NCBI GenBank assembly: GCA_017462615.1
Contig: JAFTQT010000067.1
Span: 1-34,509 of the forward strand
Direction: 5' to 3'
Length of the DNA: 34,509 nucleotides
Source of the DNA: Clostridia bacterium
Lineage (GTDB): Bacteria > Bacillota > Clostridia > Oscillospirales > CAG-272
Program-made: the position numbers and the translations under genes
Shown: in pieces, positions 1-7,908 of the stretch
Numbering within the stretch: the first letter of the stretch is position 1
Layout of the letters: every line of letters begins with the position of its first letter
Notes under the pieces: model-generated
Database searches by the model: none
What the model saw: only the letters and a program-made list of their open reading frames with translations
What the model was told of the DNA's origin: nothing

Positions 1-2
1 CC

Positions 3-251
3 GGCATTGCCGCGGTGGACGACAACGACGACTTGATGATGATCACCAACCTCGGAACGGTGATCCGCACCCCCGTTTCTCAGATCAACACCTATTCCCG
101 CACCGCCTCCGGCGTCATTGTGATGCGACTTGGCGAGGGACAGAGCCTTGCAGGCTTCTCCAAGGTGCCTCATGAGGAGGAATCCCCCGAAACGGTATCT
201 GAAAACGAGCAAGCCGTGACAGCACCCTCCACCGAAGGGGCTGAGAAGTAA
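3..251 (+). CDS. gyrA: DNA gyrase subunit A, C-terminal end (partial)
   Basis: Only the last ~82 codons are in the window; the reading frame is open at the left edge (frame begins at base 3). The visible protein carries the end of the GyrA C-terminal beta-pinwheel domain, with a recognisable last-blade pattern (DDLMMITNLGTVIRTPV, then INTYSRTASGVIVMRL), followed by a short acidic, low-complexity tail typical of Firmicute GyrA. GyrA is the DNA breakage-reunion subunit of the type II topoisomerase that introduces negative supercoils; the pinwheel wraps DNA. It ends with TAA and is followed at once by a strong intrinsic terminator, so it is the last gene of its transcript, presumably gyrB-gyrA to the left. 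In many Firmicutes gyrA is near oriC, which fits the par/mnmG genes further right. Confidence 0.93.
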   Translation, partial: GIAAVDDNDDLMMITNLGTVIRTPVSQINTYSRTASGVIVMRLGEGQSLAGFSKVPHEEESPETVSENEQAVTAPSTEGAEK

Positions 252-254
252 GCT

Positions 255-290
255 AAAAAAGCTCCGGGTACGCGCGTATCCGGAGCTTTT
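255..290 (+). terminator. Intrinsic terminator after gyrA
   Basis: An 11-bp perfect stem (257-267 with 280-290, AAAAGCTCCGG / CCGGAGCTTTT) closes on a loop that itself contains the palindrome TACGCGCGTA. The descending arm ends in TTTT. It lies 4 bases after the gyrA stop codon. Confidence 0.85.
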
Positions 291-342
291 GCACCCAAAA
301 GCCCCCAAACGGGGTGAAATTTTCAAAAAACAGGAGAACGCA

Positions 343-1318
343 ATGAAAAACCGACTGATTGCCGCCATCGTGGCCGTGGCCGTGGTGCTGGTGACGCTGA
401 TCTCTGTTCTGATCGTGCGTGAGGTGCGCAAATCACCGCCTCCGGAGCTTTCTACTATACGAGAGCGCGTGATCGCTCTGGTAGAGGCCTCCGGCGAGGT
501 CAACGAGATCCTTTTTGGTGAGGGACTCCCCACCTATCCCAGAGTCAATCGCCCGCAGGATCAGCCCTTTTATCTCAATAAGACCGAGGACGGGTTCGTT
601 TTTTCGGCGGAAAGCACCTCTTACCGGCTCTATTACCGTGAGATTCCGGACGAGACCCTCGGCACCGTGATCGCCTATCAGTATTGCCTGCGGGAAACCA
701 TTGGTGAGGAGGATTATCTCTACACCGACGTGGAGGAAAACATTCCCCGTACCAGCTGGGACGTGGGAAAGCTGCGCTACGTGCTGAAAACCAAGGAAAC
801 GAGGGAGGAGGCTCCGGTCTACACCAGCGGTGAATACCGCTATTACCGCCTCACCGATTACGTGGAGGACGTCTTTTACTACGACGACTACCAGGGTGTC
901 CAGTACCTGTACTACGATTTCGTAAAGCCAAACGAGGCCTACGTCTCCATTTCCGACATCAAGGAAGGCAGAGGGCGTTTATGCCAAGAGTTATCTGAAT
1001 TCCATCTACGACAGCCTTTTTGTGGGCATCAGCATTTCGGAAAACGAGAACGGCACGCTTTACGCCCGTTATATGGAGGGTAAGGATAAGGATGGACGCC
1101 CAATGCTGCTGAAGCTGAACACCTACGAGGGGCTGAACACCAATCGGGTCTATCACTACGACACCATGCGCTATAGTGAGGAAAAGCGCAGCTCCGGCAC
1201 ATACGTTTACATTGAAATGGAGACCCATCTGGAGGGTGAGGAGGATAAGATCGTCACCGTGCGCATTTCCCTTTCCCTGGTGAACGGCACCTGGCTCCTT
1301 GACTCCCCTACCTACTGA
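343..1318 (+). pseudogene. Membrane-anchored protein of unknown function, frameshifted
   Basis: Start ATG at 343 follows a CAGGAG ribosome site at 331-336. The N-terminus is a short basic stretch and one membrane helix (about residues 5-26), followed by an extracytoplasmic Tyr-rich domain with no motif I recognise. Frame 1 runs to a stop at 1081-1083, but from about 965 the protein-like sequence continues in frame 2 (AEGVYAKSYLNSIYDSLFVG and onward) to the stop at 1316-1318. One extra base in GGAAGGCAGAGGG (about 966-975) explains this: removing a G restores DIKEAEGVYAKSYL. The intact product would be about 324 aa. Frame 2 remains well-behaved for over 110 codons, so either the lesion is recent or it is a sequencing or assembly error. 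It sits between the gyrA terminator and an RHH gene. Confidence 0.75.
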
Positions 1319-1362
1319 AAACCCATACCGTTTCCCTACTTTTTCGGAAGGAGAATAAAAAA

Positions 1363-1587
1363 ATGAAGCAACAGCCCACCGTTACCGTTCGTATCCCCGA
1401 GGATCTGCTCCGCCAGGTGCTATATCTCTGCGAGGCCGAGCGCCGCACGCCTCAGAATCAGATTTTGATGCTGCTGCGCAACAGCGTCGGCTATTTTGAG
1501 CGCGCCAAGGGCAAAATGGATCGGCAAAAGCTGAACGGATACGACATTTCCGCCTATCTTCCCACCGAGGAGGGTGAAGCCGAATGA
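1363..1587 (+). CDS. Small ribbon-helix-helix (Arc/CopG-type) protein
   Basis: 74 aa, ATG at 1363 behind GGAAGGAG (1346-1353). The N-terminus PTVTVRIPEDLLRQVLYLCE is a beta strand followed by a helix, and the next segment (RTPQNQILMLLRNSVGYFE) forms the second helix, as in Arc/MetJ-like DNA-binding proteins that dimerise through the beta ribbon. The length suits a stand-alone RHH regulator or an antitoxin. No toxin gene is next to it, so a transcriptional regulator is more likely. Its targets cannot be told from the sequence. It is 44 bases downstream of the frameshifted membrane protein and probably shares its transcript. Confidence 0.7.
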   Translation: MKQQPTVTVRIPEDLLRQVLYLCEAERRTPQNQILMLLRNSVGYFERAKGKMDRQKLNGYDISAYLPTEEGEAE

Positions 1588-1609
1588 TGCGTTTTTGATT
1601 TGAAACGCA
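1588..1609 (+). terminator. Small hairpin directly after the RHH gene
   Basis: TGCGTTT (1588-1594) pairs with AAACGCA (1603-1609) across an 8-base loop and is followed by CCTTTTC. It starts on the base after the RHH stop codon. The U-run is poor, so it may be only a weak terminator or mRNA 3'-end stabiliser. Confidence 0.4.
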
Positions 1610-1624
1610 CCTTTTCTGCATAAA
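1595..1624 (+). promoter_or_regulatory. Candidate promoter for nifJ
   Basis: TTGATT (1595-1600) and CATAAA (1619-1624, preceded by TG at 1617-1618) are 18 bp apart. This is the only plausible SigA-like element between the RHH gene and nifJ. It would start transcription near 1631, exactly where the left arm of the next hairpin begins. Confidence 0.35.
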
Positions 1625-1630
1625 TAAAGA

Positions 1631-1677
1631 AAAAAGCTCCCACTCTATTTTCAGAAACGTAGAGAGGAGCTTTTTTT
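1631..1677 (+). promoter_or_regulatory. Terminator-like hairpin that contains the nifJ ribosome site
   Basis: AAAAAGCTCC (1631-1640) pairs perfectly with GGAGCTTTTT (1666-1675). CTCTA (1643-1647) extends the stem by pairing with TAGAG (1660-1664) across a small internal loop. The right arm contains the nifJ Shine-Dalgarno (GAGAGGAG, 1662-1669), and the poly-T tract (1671-1677) touches the nifJ ATG at 1678. It reads both as an intrinsic terminator for the upstream unit and as a leader hairpin hiding the nifJ ribosome site. Confidence 0.65.
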
Positions 1678-4600
1678 ATGCCTATCAAAAGAATCAAAAA
1701 GACCATAGACGGCAATACCGCTGCGGCACACGCGGCATTTGCCTTTACGGAGGTGGCTGCCATCTATCCCATCACGCCCTCCACGCCCATGGCGGAACGC
1801 ACCGACGTGTGGGCCGCATCGGGGAAAAATCTCCTGGGTGAGCCGGCACAGAATCTGCTTGGGGGTGTGCCCACGGTGGTGGAAATGCAGTCCGAGGCAG
1901 GCGTGGCGGGCGCGGTGCACGGCTCCCTTTCCGCCGGTGCGCTGACCACCACCTATACCGCCTCCCAGGGTCTGCTGCTGATGCTGCCCGATATGTACAA
2001 GATCGCGGGGGAGGCGCTGCCTTTGGTGATCCACGCCTCGGCCAGAACCGTGGCCACCCACGCCCTCAGCATTTTTGGCGATCACTCCGACGTTTACGCC
2101 TGCAGGCAGAGCGGCTTTGCCATGCTGGCCGAGTGTAACCCCCAGGAGGTGATGGATCTTGCCCCGGTGGCGCATCTTTCCGCCCTTGAGGGGAGCGTGC
2201 CCATTCTCAACTTTTTTGACGGCTTTCGCACCTCACATCAATTAGAAAAGATCGAGGTGTGGTCAAACGAGCAGCTGGCGCCGCTACTGAAGCGGGAGGC
2301 GCTGGAGGTCTTTCGCCGCTCGGCCCTGCACCCCACGCGCCCCGGCTCACGGGGTGCTGCCGAGAACGGAGATATCTATTTTCAGCACCGTGAGGTAGCC
2401 AATGGCCGATATGAAGCCCTGCCGCGCGTGGTGGAGCACTATATGGGCGAGGTCAATCGCTTGCTTGGCACCTCCTACGGTTTATTTGAATACGAGGGTG
2501 CGCCGGATGCCGAGCGTGTAGTGGTGGCCATGGGCTCCTTTTGCGACGTAACAAGCGAGGTGGTACGCTATCTCGTTGCAAAGGGAGAGAAGGTGGGTCT
2601 TGTGCGGGTGCGCCTTTACCGCCCCTTTGTAAAAGAGCGATTTTTGGCAGTTATCCCCCAAACGGTGCGGAAAATCGCGGTGCTCGACCGCACCAAGGAG
2701 CCGGGAGCGCCGGGGGAGCCGCTGTATCTTGACGTGGTGACCGCGCTGCAGGATAGTGGCAGAGAAATTTGCGTGGTGGGTGGCCGTTACGGCCTTGCCT
2801 CCAAAAACACGCCACCCGCACAGGCCTTTGCCGTGTTTGAGCATCTGAAGGCGGACGTGCCGCGACACGATTTTACCCTGGGCATCACCGACGACGTCAC
2901 CTACCGTTCTCTGCCCCTGTTGCCGGCACCGGAAACGCTCCCCGCAGGCACCTTTTCCTGCAAGCTGTGGGGCATTGGCGGCGACGGCACGGTGGGCGCC
3001 TCCAAAAGCATCGTCAAGATCGCGGGAGACCACACGGACAAATACGTGCAGGCTTATTTTCAATACGATTCCAAAAAAACGGGCGGTGTGACGGTGTCGC
3101 ACTTGCGCTTTGGCGATCTGCCCATTCACGCCCCCTACGACGTGGATCGGGCGGACTTTGTAGCGGCCTTGCACCCGACGTTCCTTGAAAAGGATTTTCC
3201 CTTGCTGGAGGAGATCAAGGAGGGGGGCACGCTGCTGGTGGACACTTCTCTGTCACCGGCGGCCGCATGGGCGGGATTTTCCGCAAAAACCCGGCAAACG
3301 GTGCAGGAAAAGCGAATTTCCTGCTACGTGATCGACGCGGCGGGGCTTGCACGCGACAGAATCGGCAACGGCAAGGTGAAGAATATGATTCTGGCTGGGG
3401 CGTTTTTTGCTCTGACGGGCATCATGGACAGCAGCGATGCGGAGCGCTATATGGCGGATGCCATACGGGAGGCCTACGGCAAGCACGGCGACGCGGTGGT
3501 GGCGCAGAATCTGGAGGCTGCCGCCCTTGGAAAAACGAGTTTTTCGCAAATTTGCCCGGAAACGGTGCGGGAAAACGGAGAAATCGGGAAAAAGGAAGAA
3601 AAGAGACCTCGCTGCAGCTATCACGACCGGGATTTTGTGACGCAGATCATGCAGCCGGTGGCAACTCTGCGCGGTGACCGGGTACCGGTTTCCGCCTTTC
3701 GGGAGCTGGAGCGTGGGATCTATCCTCCCGGTACCACAGCGCTGGAAAAACGGGGCGTGGCGCCCTTCGTTTCCTGCTGGATCCCGGAGAATTGCATCCA
3801 ATGCAACACCTGTGCCTTCGTTTGTCCCCACGCCACGGTGCGCGCTTTTGCTCTGGATGACACAGAGCTGGAAAAAGCCCCCGCTGCACTGAAAAAAGCC
3901 CCCAAACGGGTGGCAAAAACTGACTATACCTTCGCCATCGGCATCTCACCTCTTGACTGCATGGGCTGCACGCTCTGCGTCAAGGCCTGCCCCGTGAACT
4001 GCCGCGTGGTGGAGGAGGCGGAAAAGAACGGCAAAGCGCCGGATAAGAGTCGCTTTGCCATCGATATGAAGCCGCAAAAAACGCAAATTGACCAGCAAAC
4101 GGTATTTGATTTTCTTGTGGAGGAGGTTTCGGAAAAGCCGGAGCTCTTTTCCTTTACCGTGCGGGGAAGTCAGTTCAAGCAGCCGCTGCTGGAATTTTCC
4201 GGTGCTTGTGCCGGCTGCGCAGAGACCTCCTACGCGCGATTGGTGACCCAGCTCTTTGGCGAGGGGGCGTATATCTCCAACGCCACGGGTTGCTCTTCTA
4301 TCTGGGGCTGCTCGGCACCCTCCACCGCCTACACCTATCATCGCGGCAGCGGCTGCGGCCCCGCGTGGGCCAATTCCCTGTTTGAGGATAACGCCGAGCA
4401 CGGCTATGGCTTCTTCCTTGCCGGTGAGGCGGCACGCAAGCGGCAGGAGGGGCGGCTGCAGCTGCTGTTGCCGGATTGTGATACCGGTATGCAGGAGATC
4501 GTCCGTGCCTATTTGCAGGCAAAGGGGCATCCTGCCAGGGAGCAGGTGACGGCGCTGATCGAAGGGCTGAAGCAGACAGATCATCCGCTGGCACGTCAGA

Positions 4601-5277
4601 TCTTGGCAGAAAAGGAGCACCTTACAAGGCAAACGGTGTGGATCTTTGGCGGTGACGGCTGGGCTTACGATATCGGCTTTGGGGGTGTGGATCACGTGCT
4701 GGCCTCCGGCGCGGACGTCAATCTGTTGGTTTTTGATACCGAGCTCTATTCCAACACCGGCGGGCAAAGCTCCAAGGCGGCGGGCCTCGGACAGGTGGCG
4801 CAATTTGCATTTAGCGGCAAAACGGTGGGGAAAAAGAGCCTTTCCGAGATGATGCTCACCTATGGCTACGTGTACGTGGCGCAGGTGGCCATGGGCGCGG
4901 ATCGCAATCAGCTGGTGAAGGCGCTGCGGGAGGCGGAGGCCTATCCCGGCCCCGCACTGATCGTGGCCTATTCCCCTTGCGAAATGCACGGCATTCGCGG
5001 TGGTGGGATGCAGAACTGTCAGTTGGAAATGCAAAAGGCGGTGGCCGCAGGCTATTTCCCGCTTTTCCGCTACCATCCTGCGGCTAAGTCCCAAAAGCTC
5101 ACCATCGATAGCACCCCGCCAAGCGGCGATTTTGCCGCTTTTCTGGCGGGAGAAACGCGCTACGCCCGTTTGGCTGAGGCGGAACCGGAACGCGCCGAGA
5201 CGCTATGGAAAAAAGCCGAGGAGGAGACCAAGGCGCGCTATGCGCGCTTGCTTGCGCTCCGAGAGGTCTATGGATGA
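1678..5277 (+). CDS. nifJ: Pyruvate:ferredoxin (flavodoxin) oxidoreductase
   Basis: 1199 aa, the full length of the single-chain homodimeric PFOR family. It oxidatively decarboxylates pyruvate with CoA to acetyl-CoA and CO2, reducing ferredoxin, in the cytoplasm. Domains in order: N-terminal pyrimidine-binding/transketolase-like domain (DGNTAAAHAAFAFTEVAAIY near residues 11-30), domain II, gamma domain, the inserted 2x[4Fe-4S] ferredoxin domain (C706-x2-C709-x2-C712-x3-C716 and C761-x2-C764-x2-C767-x3-C771), and the C-terminal TPP domain with proximal-cluster cysteines C844/C847 and the GDGWAYDIG TPP/Mg motif at 992-1000. The N-terminus aligns with known PFORs from the ATG at 1678, and the only ribosome site is inside the leader hairpin. 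Codon use is more mixed (CAA, AAA, CGG, GGG) than in the strongly C-ending genes at 26-34 kb. Confidence 0.97.
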   Translation: MPIKRIKKTIDGNTAAAHAAFAFTEVAAIYPITPSTPMAERTDVWAASGKNLLGEPAQNLLGGVPTVVEMQSEAGVAGAVHGSLSAGALTTTYTASQGLLLMLPDMYKIAGEALPLVIHASARTVATHALSIFGDHSDVYACRQSGFAMLAECNPQEVMDLAPVAHLSALEGSVPILNFFDGFRTSHQLEKIEVWSNEQLAPLLKREALEVFRRSALHPTRPGSRGAAENGDIYFQHREVANGRYEALPRVVEHYMGEVNRLLGTSYGLFEYEGAPDAERVVVAMGSFCDVTSEVVRYLVAKGEKVGLVRVRLYRPFVKERFLAVIPQTVRKIAVLDRTKEPGAPGEPLYLDVVTALQDSGREICVVGGRYGLASKNTPPAQAFAVFEHLKADVPRHDFTLGITDDVTYRSLPLLPAPETLPAGTFSCKLWGIGGDGTVGASKSIVKIAGDHTDKYVQAYFQYDSKKTGGVTVSHLRFGDLPIHAPYDVDRADFVAALHPTFLEKDFPLLEEIKEGGTLLVDTSLSPAAAWAGFSAKTRQTVQEKRISCYVIDAAGLARDRIGNGKVKNMILAGAFFALTGIMDSSDAERYMADAIREAYGKHGDAVVAQNLEAAALGKTSFSQICPETVRENGEIGKKEEKRPRCSYHDRDFVTQIMQPVATLRGDRVPVSAFRELERGIYPPGTTALEKRGVAPFVSCWIPENCIQCNTCAFVCPHATVRAFALDDTELEKAPAALKKAPKRVAKTDYTFAIGISPLDCMGCTLCVKACPVNCRVVEEAEKNGKAPDKSRFAIDMKPQKTQIDQQTVFDFLVEEVSEKPELFSFTVRGSQFKQPLLEFSGACAGCAETSYARLVTQLFGEGAYISNATGCSSIWGCSAPSTAYTYHRGSGCGPAWANSLFEDNAEHGYGFFLAGEAARKRQEGRLQLLLPDCDTGMQEIVRAYLQAKGHPAREQVTALIEGLKQTDHPLARQILAEKEHLTRQTVWIFGGDGWAYDIGFGGVDHVLASGADVNLLVFDTELYSNTGGQSSKAAGLGQVAQFAFSGKTVGKKSLSEMMLTYGYVYVAQVAMGADRNQLVKALREAEAYPGPALIVAYSPCEMHGIRGGGMQNCQLEMQKAVAAGYFPLFRYHPAAKSQKLTIDSTPPSGDFAAFLAGETRYARLAEAEPERAETLWKKAEEETKARYARLLALREVYG

Positions 5278-5410
5278 CGTGAAGATGCGCTCACGGAGCG
5301 AAAAAACAGGCCGGCTGACTGCCGTTGCCCGTGCCATGGCAAATTGGCCGTCTTGCGGTCGAGGAGCCTTGTAATGCGTTTTTTTGCCTCTGCCGGCAAT
5401 CGCATAAGCA

Positions 5411-5450
5411 GAAGTGGCCGCTGCACATCCGTGCAGCGGCCACTTCTTTT
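5411..5450. terminator. Bidirectional terminator between nifJ and the acyl-CoA synthetase gene
   Basis: A 16-bp perfect stem (GAAGTGGCCGCTGCAC at 5411-5426 with 5431-5446), tetraloop ATCC, then TTTT. It lies between convergent genes; the minus-strand gene ends at 5449. The preceding 5278-5410 holds no gene I can support. Confidence 0.85.
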
Positions 5451-7140
5451 ATTTCACCAGATGGCGCTTGATCTTACGGGAGGTGGTCTTTTCAAACTCA
5501 CACTCGCGCAGCTCCAGCGCTTTGACCTTCTTAAAGGAAGGCAGCTTCTTGTTCATTTCTGCAATTTTGGCGTAAATGGCATCGTAAATCGCCTGCTGCT
5601 CACATCCCTCCGGGAAGATCTCCTTGTTGGGATACACGATGGCAGTCAGATTGATGGTTTCGCCGTCCTCGCCCTTGCGGCCGACCACAACCACCTCGCC
5701 GATCTCCTCAATGTTTTCGAGATATTCCTCGATCTCCTCCGGGAACACATTTTTGCCATTTTCCAGCACGATGACCGACTTCAGACGGCCGGTGATGTGG
5801 ATATAGCCGTCGGCGTCAATGAAGCCCACGTCGCCGGTGCGATACCAACCGTCCTCAGTAAAGGCCTTGGCGTTCTCCTCGGGGCTGTTGTAGTAGCCCA
5901 GCATCACGTTGTCGCCCTTCACCTGGATCTCGCCCTCCTCAAAGCCGCCATCGGTCAGATTGCCGTCGGCGGCGATTCTCACCTCACAGCAAGGAACGGC
6001 GGGACCGACCGAGCCAGGACGGGGCGCGTAGTAGGGGGTGACCGAGATCAGCGGCGAGCATTCGGTAATGCCGTAGCCCTCGCAGATCTGGATGCCAAAG
6101 GCGTCAAAATTCTTGACCATTTCGGGGTTCAGGGGCGCACCGCCGCAGATGATCTTTTCGAGACGCCCACCAAAGGCGCCCACAATATCCTTAAAGAGCA
6201 CGCGGCGCATATCAATGCCAACCCGGCGCAGGCCCTCGGAGATCTTGATGGTGCGGCGTAGCAGCTTTTCCTTGCCCTTTTTGCGCACCTCGTCCCAGAT
6301 CTTTTTGTGCATGGTGTTGACAAACAGCGGAACCAGCACGAGACCCGTGGGCTTGTAGTTGGCAAAATTACGCATCAGATGGCGGAGAGAATCGTTGATG
6401 CAGATCGTGAGGCTGTAGGTGAGGCTGGCTAGCATAATGGCAAGCTCATAGGTGTGGTGCAGCGGCAGCACGGAAACGGTCACGTCGTTGGGGTTAAAAT
6501 TCACCGTGGCGCAGGCGGAGTTGACGCAGGAGCAGAGATTTTTCTCGCAAAGCATGACGCACTTGCTGGTGCCGGTGGTGCCGGAGGTAAACAGCATGAC
6601 GGCAAGGCTTTCGGGATCGCGCTCCGGGAAGGCGTAATCGGCGGCTGTAGCCCTTCCCTTCTCCAGCAGGTCGGCAAGAGGCAGGAGCTTTTCGTGCTGA
6701 TCGCCCTCTGCGGGTGCCATGGGAATGAAGGTCTTCAGCGAGGGGTGGCTTTCCATGGCGGGCTTCAGCTTTTCGTTAAACGACGAAGAGTAAACGATCG
6801 CCTCGGCATCCACGCTGGCAAGAAAGCCCTCGATCTCGCCAATGGCCAGCTCCTTATCCATGGGTATGATGACGCCGCCACCGGCGGTTACGGCCAGATA
6901 GGTGGCCACCCACTGGTAGGAGGTTTCGCCAATTACGGCAATTCTCTTCCCTGCAAGGCCCGCGGCCTGCAGTCCTGCGGCGATGTGCTTGGTAACCTCG
7001 GCGAATTCAGCGTAGGAAACGGAAACGTAATCCTTGCCCTCCGGATAGCGGAAGGCGGTCTTGTCGCCAAAGCCTGTGCATCGCTCTATCAAATGGCGGA
7101 AGGAAGTGATGGGCGTAAAGATACGTTCGGTTTTTTTCAT
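5449..7140 (-). CDS. Long-chain acyl-CoA synthetase / AMP-dependent synthetase (FAA1-like)
   Basis: 563 aa. ATG at 7140 follows GAGGTGA on the minus strand. It belongs to the ANL adenylating superfamily: the phosphate-binding loop LFTSGTTGTSK lies at 183-193, followed by the A5-type motif GYGITECSP (about 350-360), the YRTGDVG hinge-region motif (about 430), the GRLKSVIVLENGKNVFP motif, and a C-terminal KTTSRKIKR segment with the catalytic lysine. The product would activate a fatty or other carboxylic acid to an acyl-AMP and then to acyl-CoA. The ENGKNVFPEEIE pattern is typical of the FAA1-like long-chain ligases of anaerobic Firmicutes; the exact acyl chain cannot be read from sequence. It is monocistronic, with its own consensus promoter and a shared downstream terminator. 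Confidence 0.9.
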   Translation of the reverse strand: MKKTERIFTPITSFRHLIERCTGFGDKTAFRYPEGKDYVSVSYAEFAEVTKHIAAGLQAAGLAGKRIAVIGETSYQWVATYLAVTAGGGVIIPMDKELAIGEIEGFLASVDAEAIVYSSSFNEKLKPAMESHPSLKTFIPMAPAEGDQHEKLLPLADLLEKGRATAADYAFPERDPESLAVMLFTSGTTGTSKCVMLCEKNLCSCVNSACATVNFNPNDVTVSVLPLHHTYELAIMLASLTYSLTICINDSLRHLMRNFANYKPTGLVLVPLFVNTMHKKIWDEVRKKGKEKLLRRTIKISEGLRRVGIDMRRVLFKDIVGAFGGRLEKIICGGAPLNPEMVKNFDAFGIQICEGYGITECSPLISVTPYYAPRPGSVGPAVPCCEVRIAADGNLTDGGFEEGEIQVKGDNVMLGYYNSPEENAKAFTEDGWYRTGDVGFIDADGYIHITGRLKSVIVLENGKNVFPEEIEEYLENIEEIGEVVVVGRKGEDGETINLTAIVYPNKEIFPEGCEQQAIYDAIYAKIAEMNKKLPSFKKVKALELRECEFEKTTSRKIKRHLVK

Positions 7141-7161
7141 AATTTCACCTCAAAAAATAAG

Positions 7162-7190
7162 TGTCAAGCGCCGCTTTTTGGCGGTTGACA
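7162..7190 (-). promoter_or_regulatory. Inverted repeat in the acyl-CoA synthetase 5' leader
   Basis: TGTCAA (7162-7167) and TTGACA (7185-7190) face each other, with inner CCGC (7171-7174) and GCGG (7181-7184) arms, a TTTTGG-type loop and a 3-base bulge. It lies between the promoter and the ribosome site. It could be an mRNA hairpin or an operator; no specific regulator can be named. Confidence 0.4.
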
Positions 7191-7210
7191 ATCGTGTGCT
7201 CATAGTATTT

Positions 7211-7239
7211 ATTATACCGCTTTTTGTACTTTGTGTCAA
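7211..7239 (-). promoter_or_regulatory. Consensus SigA promoter of the acyl-CoA synthetase gene
   Basis: On the minus strand TTGACA (7239-7234), 17-bp spacer, TATAAT (7216-7211). Both hexamers are exact consensus. It predicts a leader of about 65 nt. The rest of 7240-7320 shows no gene. Confidence 0.88.
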
Positions 7240-7320
7240 GATGAAAGATGTCTACAGATGTCGGCGGTTTGTAATATGGTAAAAAATGGTAATTTCGAAA
7301 CGCGAAATGGCCGGCCTATG

Positions 7321-7372
7321 AAAAAAACAGTCCCGATCTTTTCATAATAAATGAAAAATGGGACTGCTTTTG
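7321..7372 (-). terminator. Intrinsic terminator of the parA-parB-serS operon
   Basis: CAGTCCC (7328-7334) pairs with GGGACTG (7360-7366), and an inner stem TTTTCAT (7339-7345) pairs with ATGAAAA (7351-7357). On the minus strand it is followed by a run of seven T (7327-7321). It starts just after the stop of the membrane-protein gene. Confidence 0.85.
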
Positions 7373-7374
7373 TA

Positions 7375-7908
7375 TTAAAGAATGGCATCTAAAAAGGAAA
7401 GAAGAATGGGAATGACCTTGATCAGCAAAATTGCAATGGCAAAGGTCAACACAACGGTGAAAATCAATTGCACGGGGCCGCTGCCCTTGGTTTCATAACG
7501 CAGTTCTGCCCGGTATTTTAATTTCTCCGGAATGTAGAAGCGAGCGCTTTCGGTGGGGCGCTTTTTTTCTTCCTCGCCGCGCTCCTCCTCGCAAAAAGCA
7601 AGGTGCTTCAAAAGCAACGTGCCGAAGCGAAGCTCCATTCTCACGAAAATGTTTTTTTCAAAGCCCAATTCAGCCAGCGATTTTGCCGTTTCGGGGGTAT
7701 TTGCTTCTGCGCGCAGAATGGCGCGGATAAAGCTACCCGGAACGTAGCGCTGATACATCGTACAAAGTGCGGCAAACAGAATACCGACGCACATGGCGAG
7801 AATGACGTTCCGCAAAAAGGTGGCAGATTGCGCATCAAATTGAAAATGCTCGTAATTCCCTGCCTCGATGGTAAAAATCGAGGCAAGGGAAAGCGTAGCG
7901 GTGCTCAA
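7375..7908 (-). CDS. Small membrane protein of unknown function
   Basis: 177 aa if translation starts at TTG (7908-7906), which overlaps the serS stop codon as TTGA; a GAGGAA ribosome site inside the end of serS sits at the right distance, so translational coupling is likely. Predicted membrane helices at about residues 32-53 and 148-175 flank a soluble, Glu/Lys-rich middle part ([11 protein letters not shown]). I do not recognise a family. The next in-frame ATG would remove the first 38 residues and part of the first helix, so the TTG start is preferred. It is the last gene of the parA-parB-serS operon; its role is unknown. Confidence 0.7.
   Translation of the reverse strand: MSTATLSLASIFTIEAGNYEHFQFDAQSATFLRNVILAMCVGILFAALCTMYQRYVPGSFIRAILRAEANTPETAKSLAELGFEKNIFVRMELRFGTLLLKHLAFCEEERGEEEKKRPTESARFYIPEKLKYRAELRYETKGSGPVQLIFTVVLTFAIAILLIKVIPILLSFLDAIL

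Noticed and set aside
5269..5373. Small open frame running from the nifJ end into the intergenic region
   Set aside because: No Shine-Dalgarno, overlaps nifJ in another frame, no protein pattern.
7185..7215. TTGACA followed by TATTAT on the plus strand, a promoter-like pair
   Set aside because: The spacing is 19 bp and there is no plus-strand gene downstream; the TTGACA is better explained as an arm of the leader inverted repeat.
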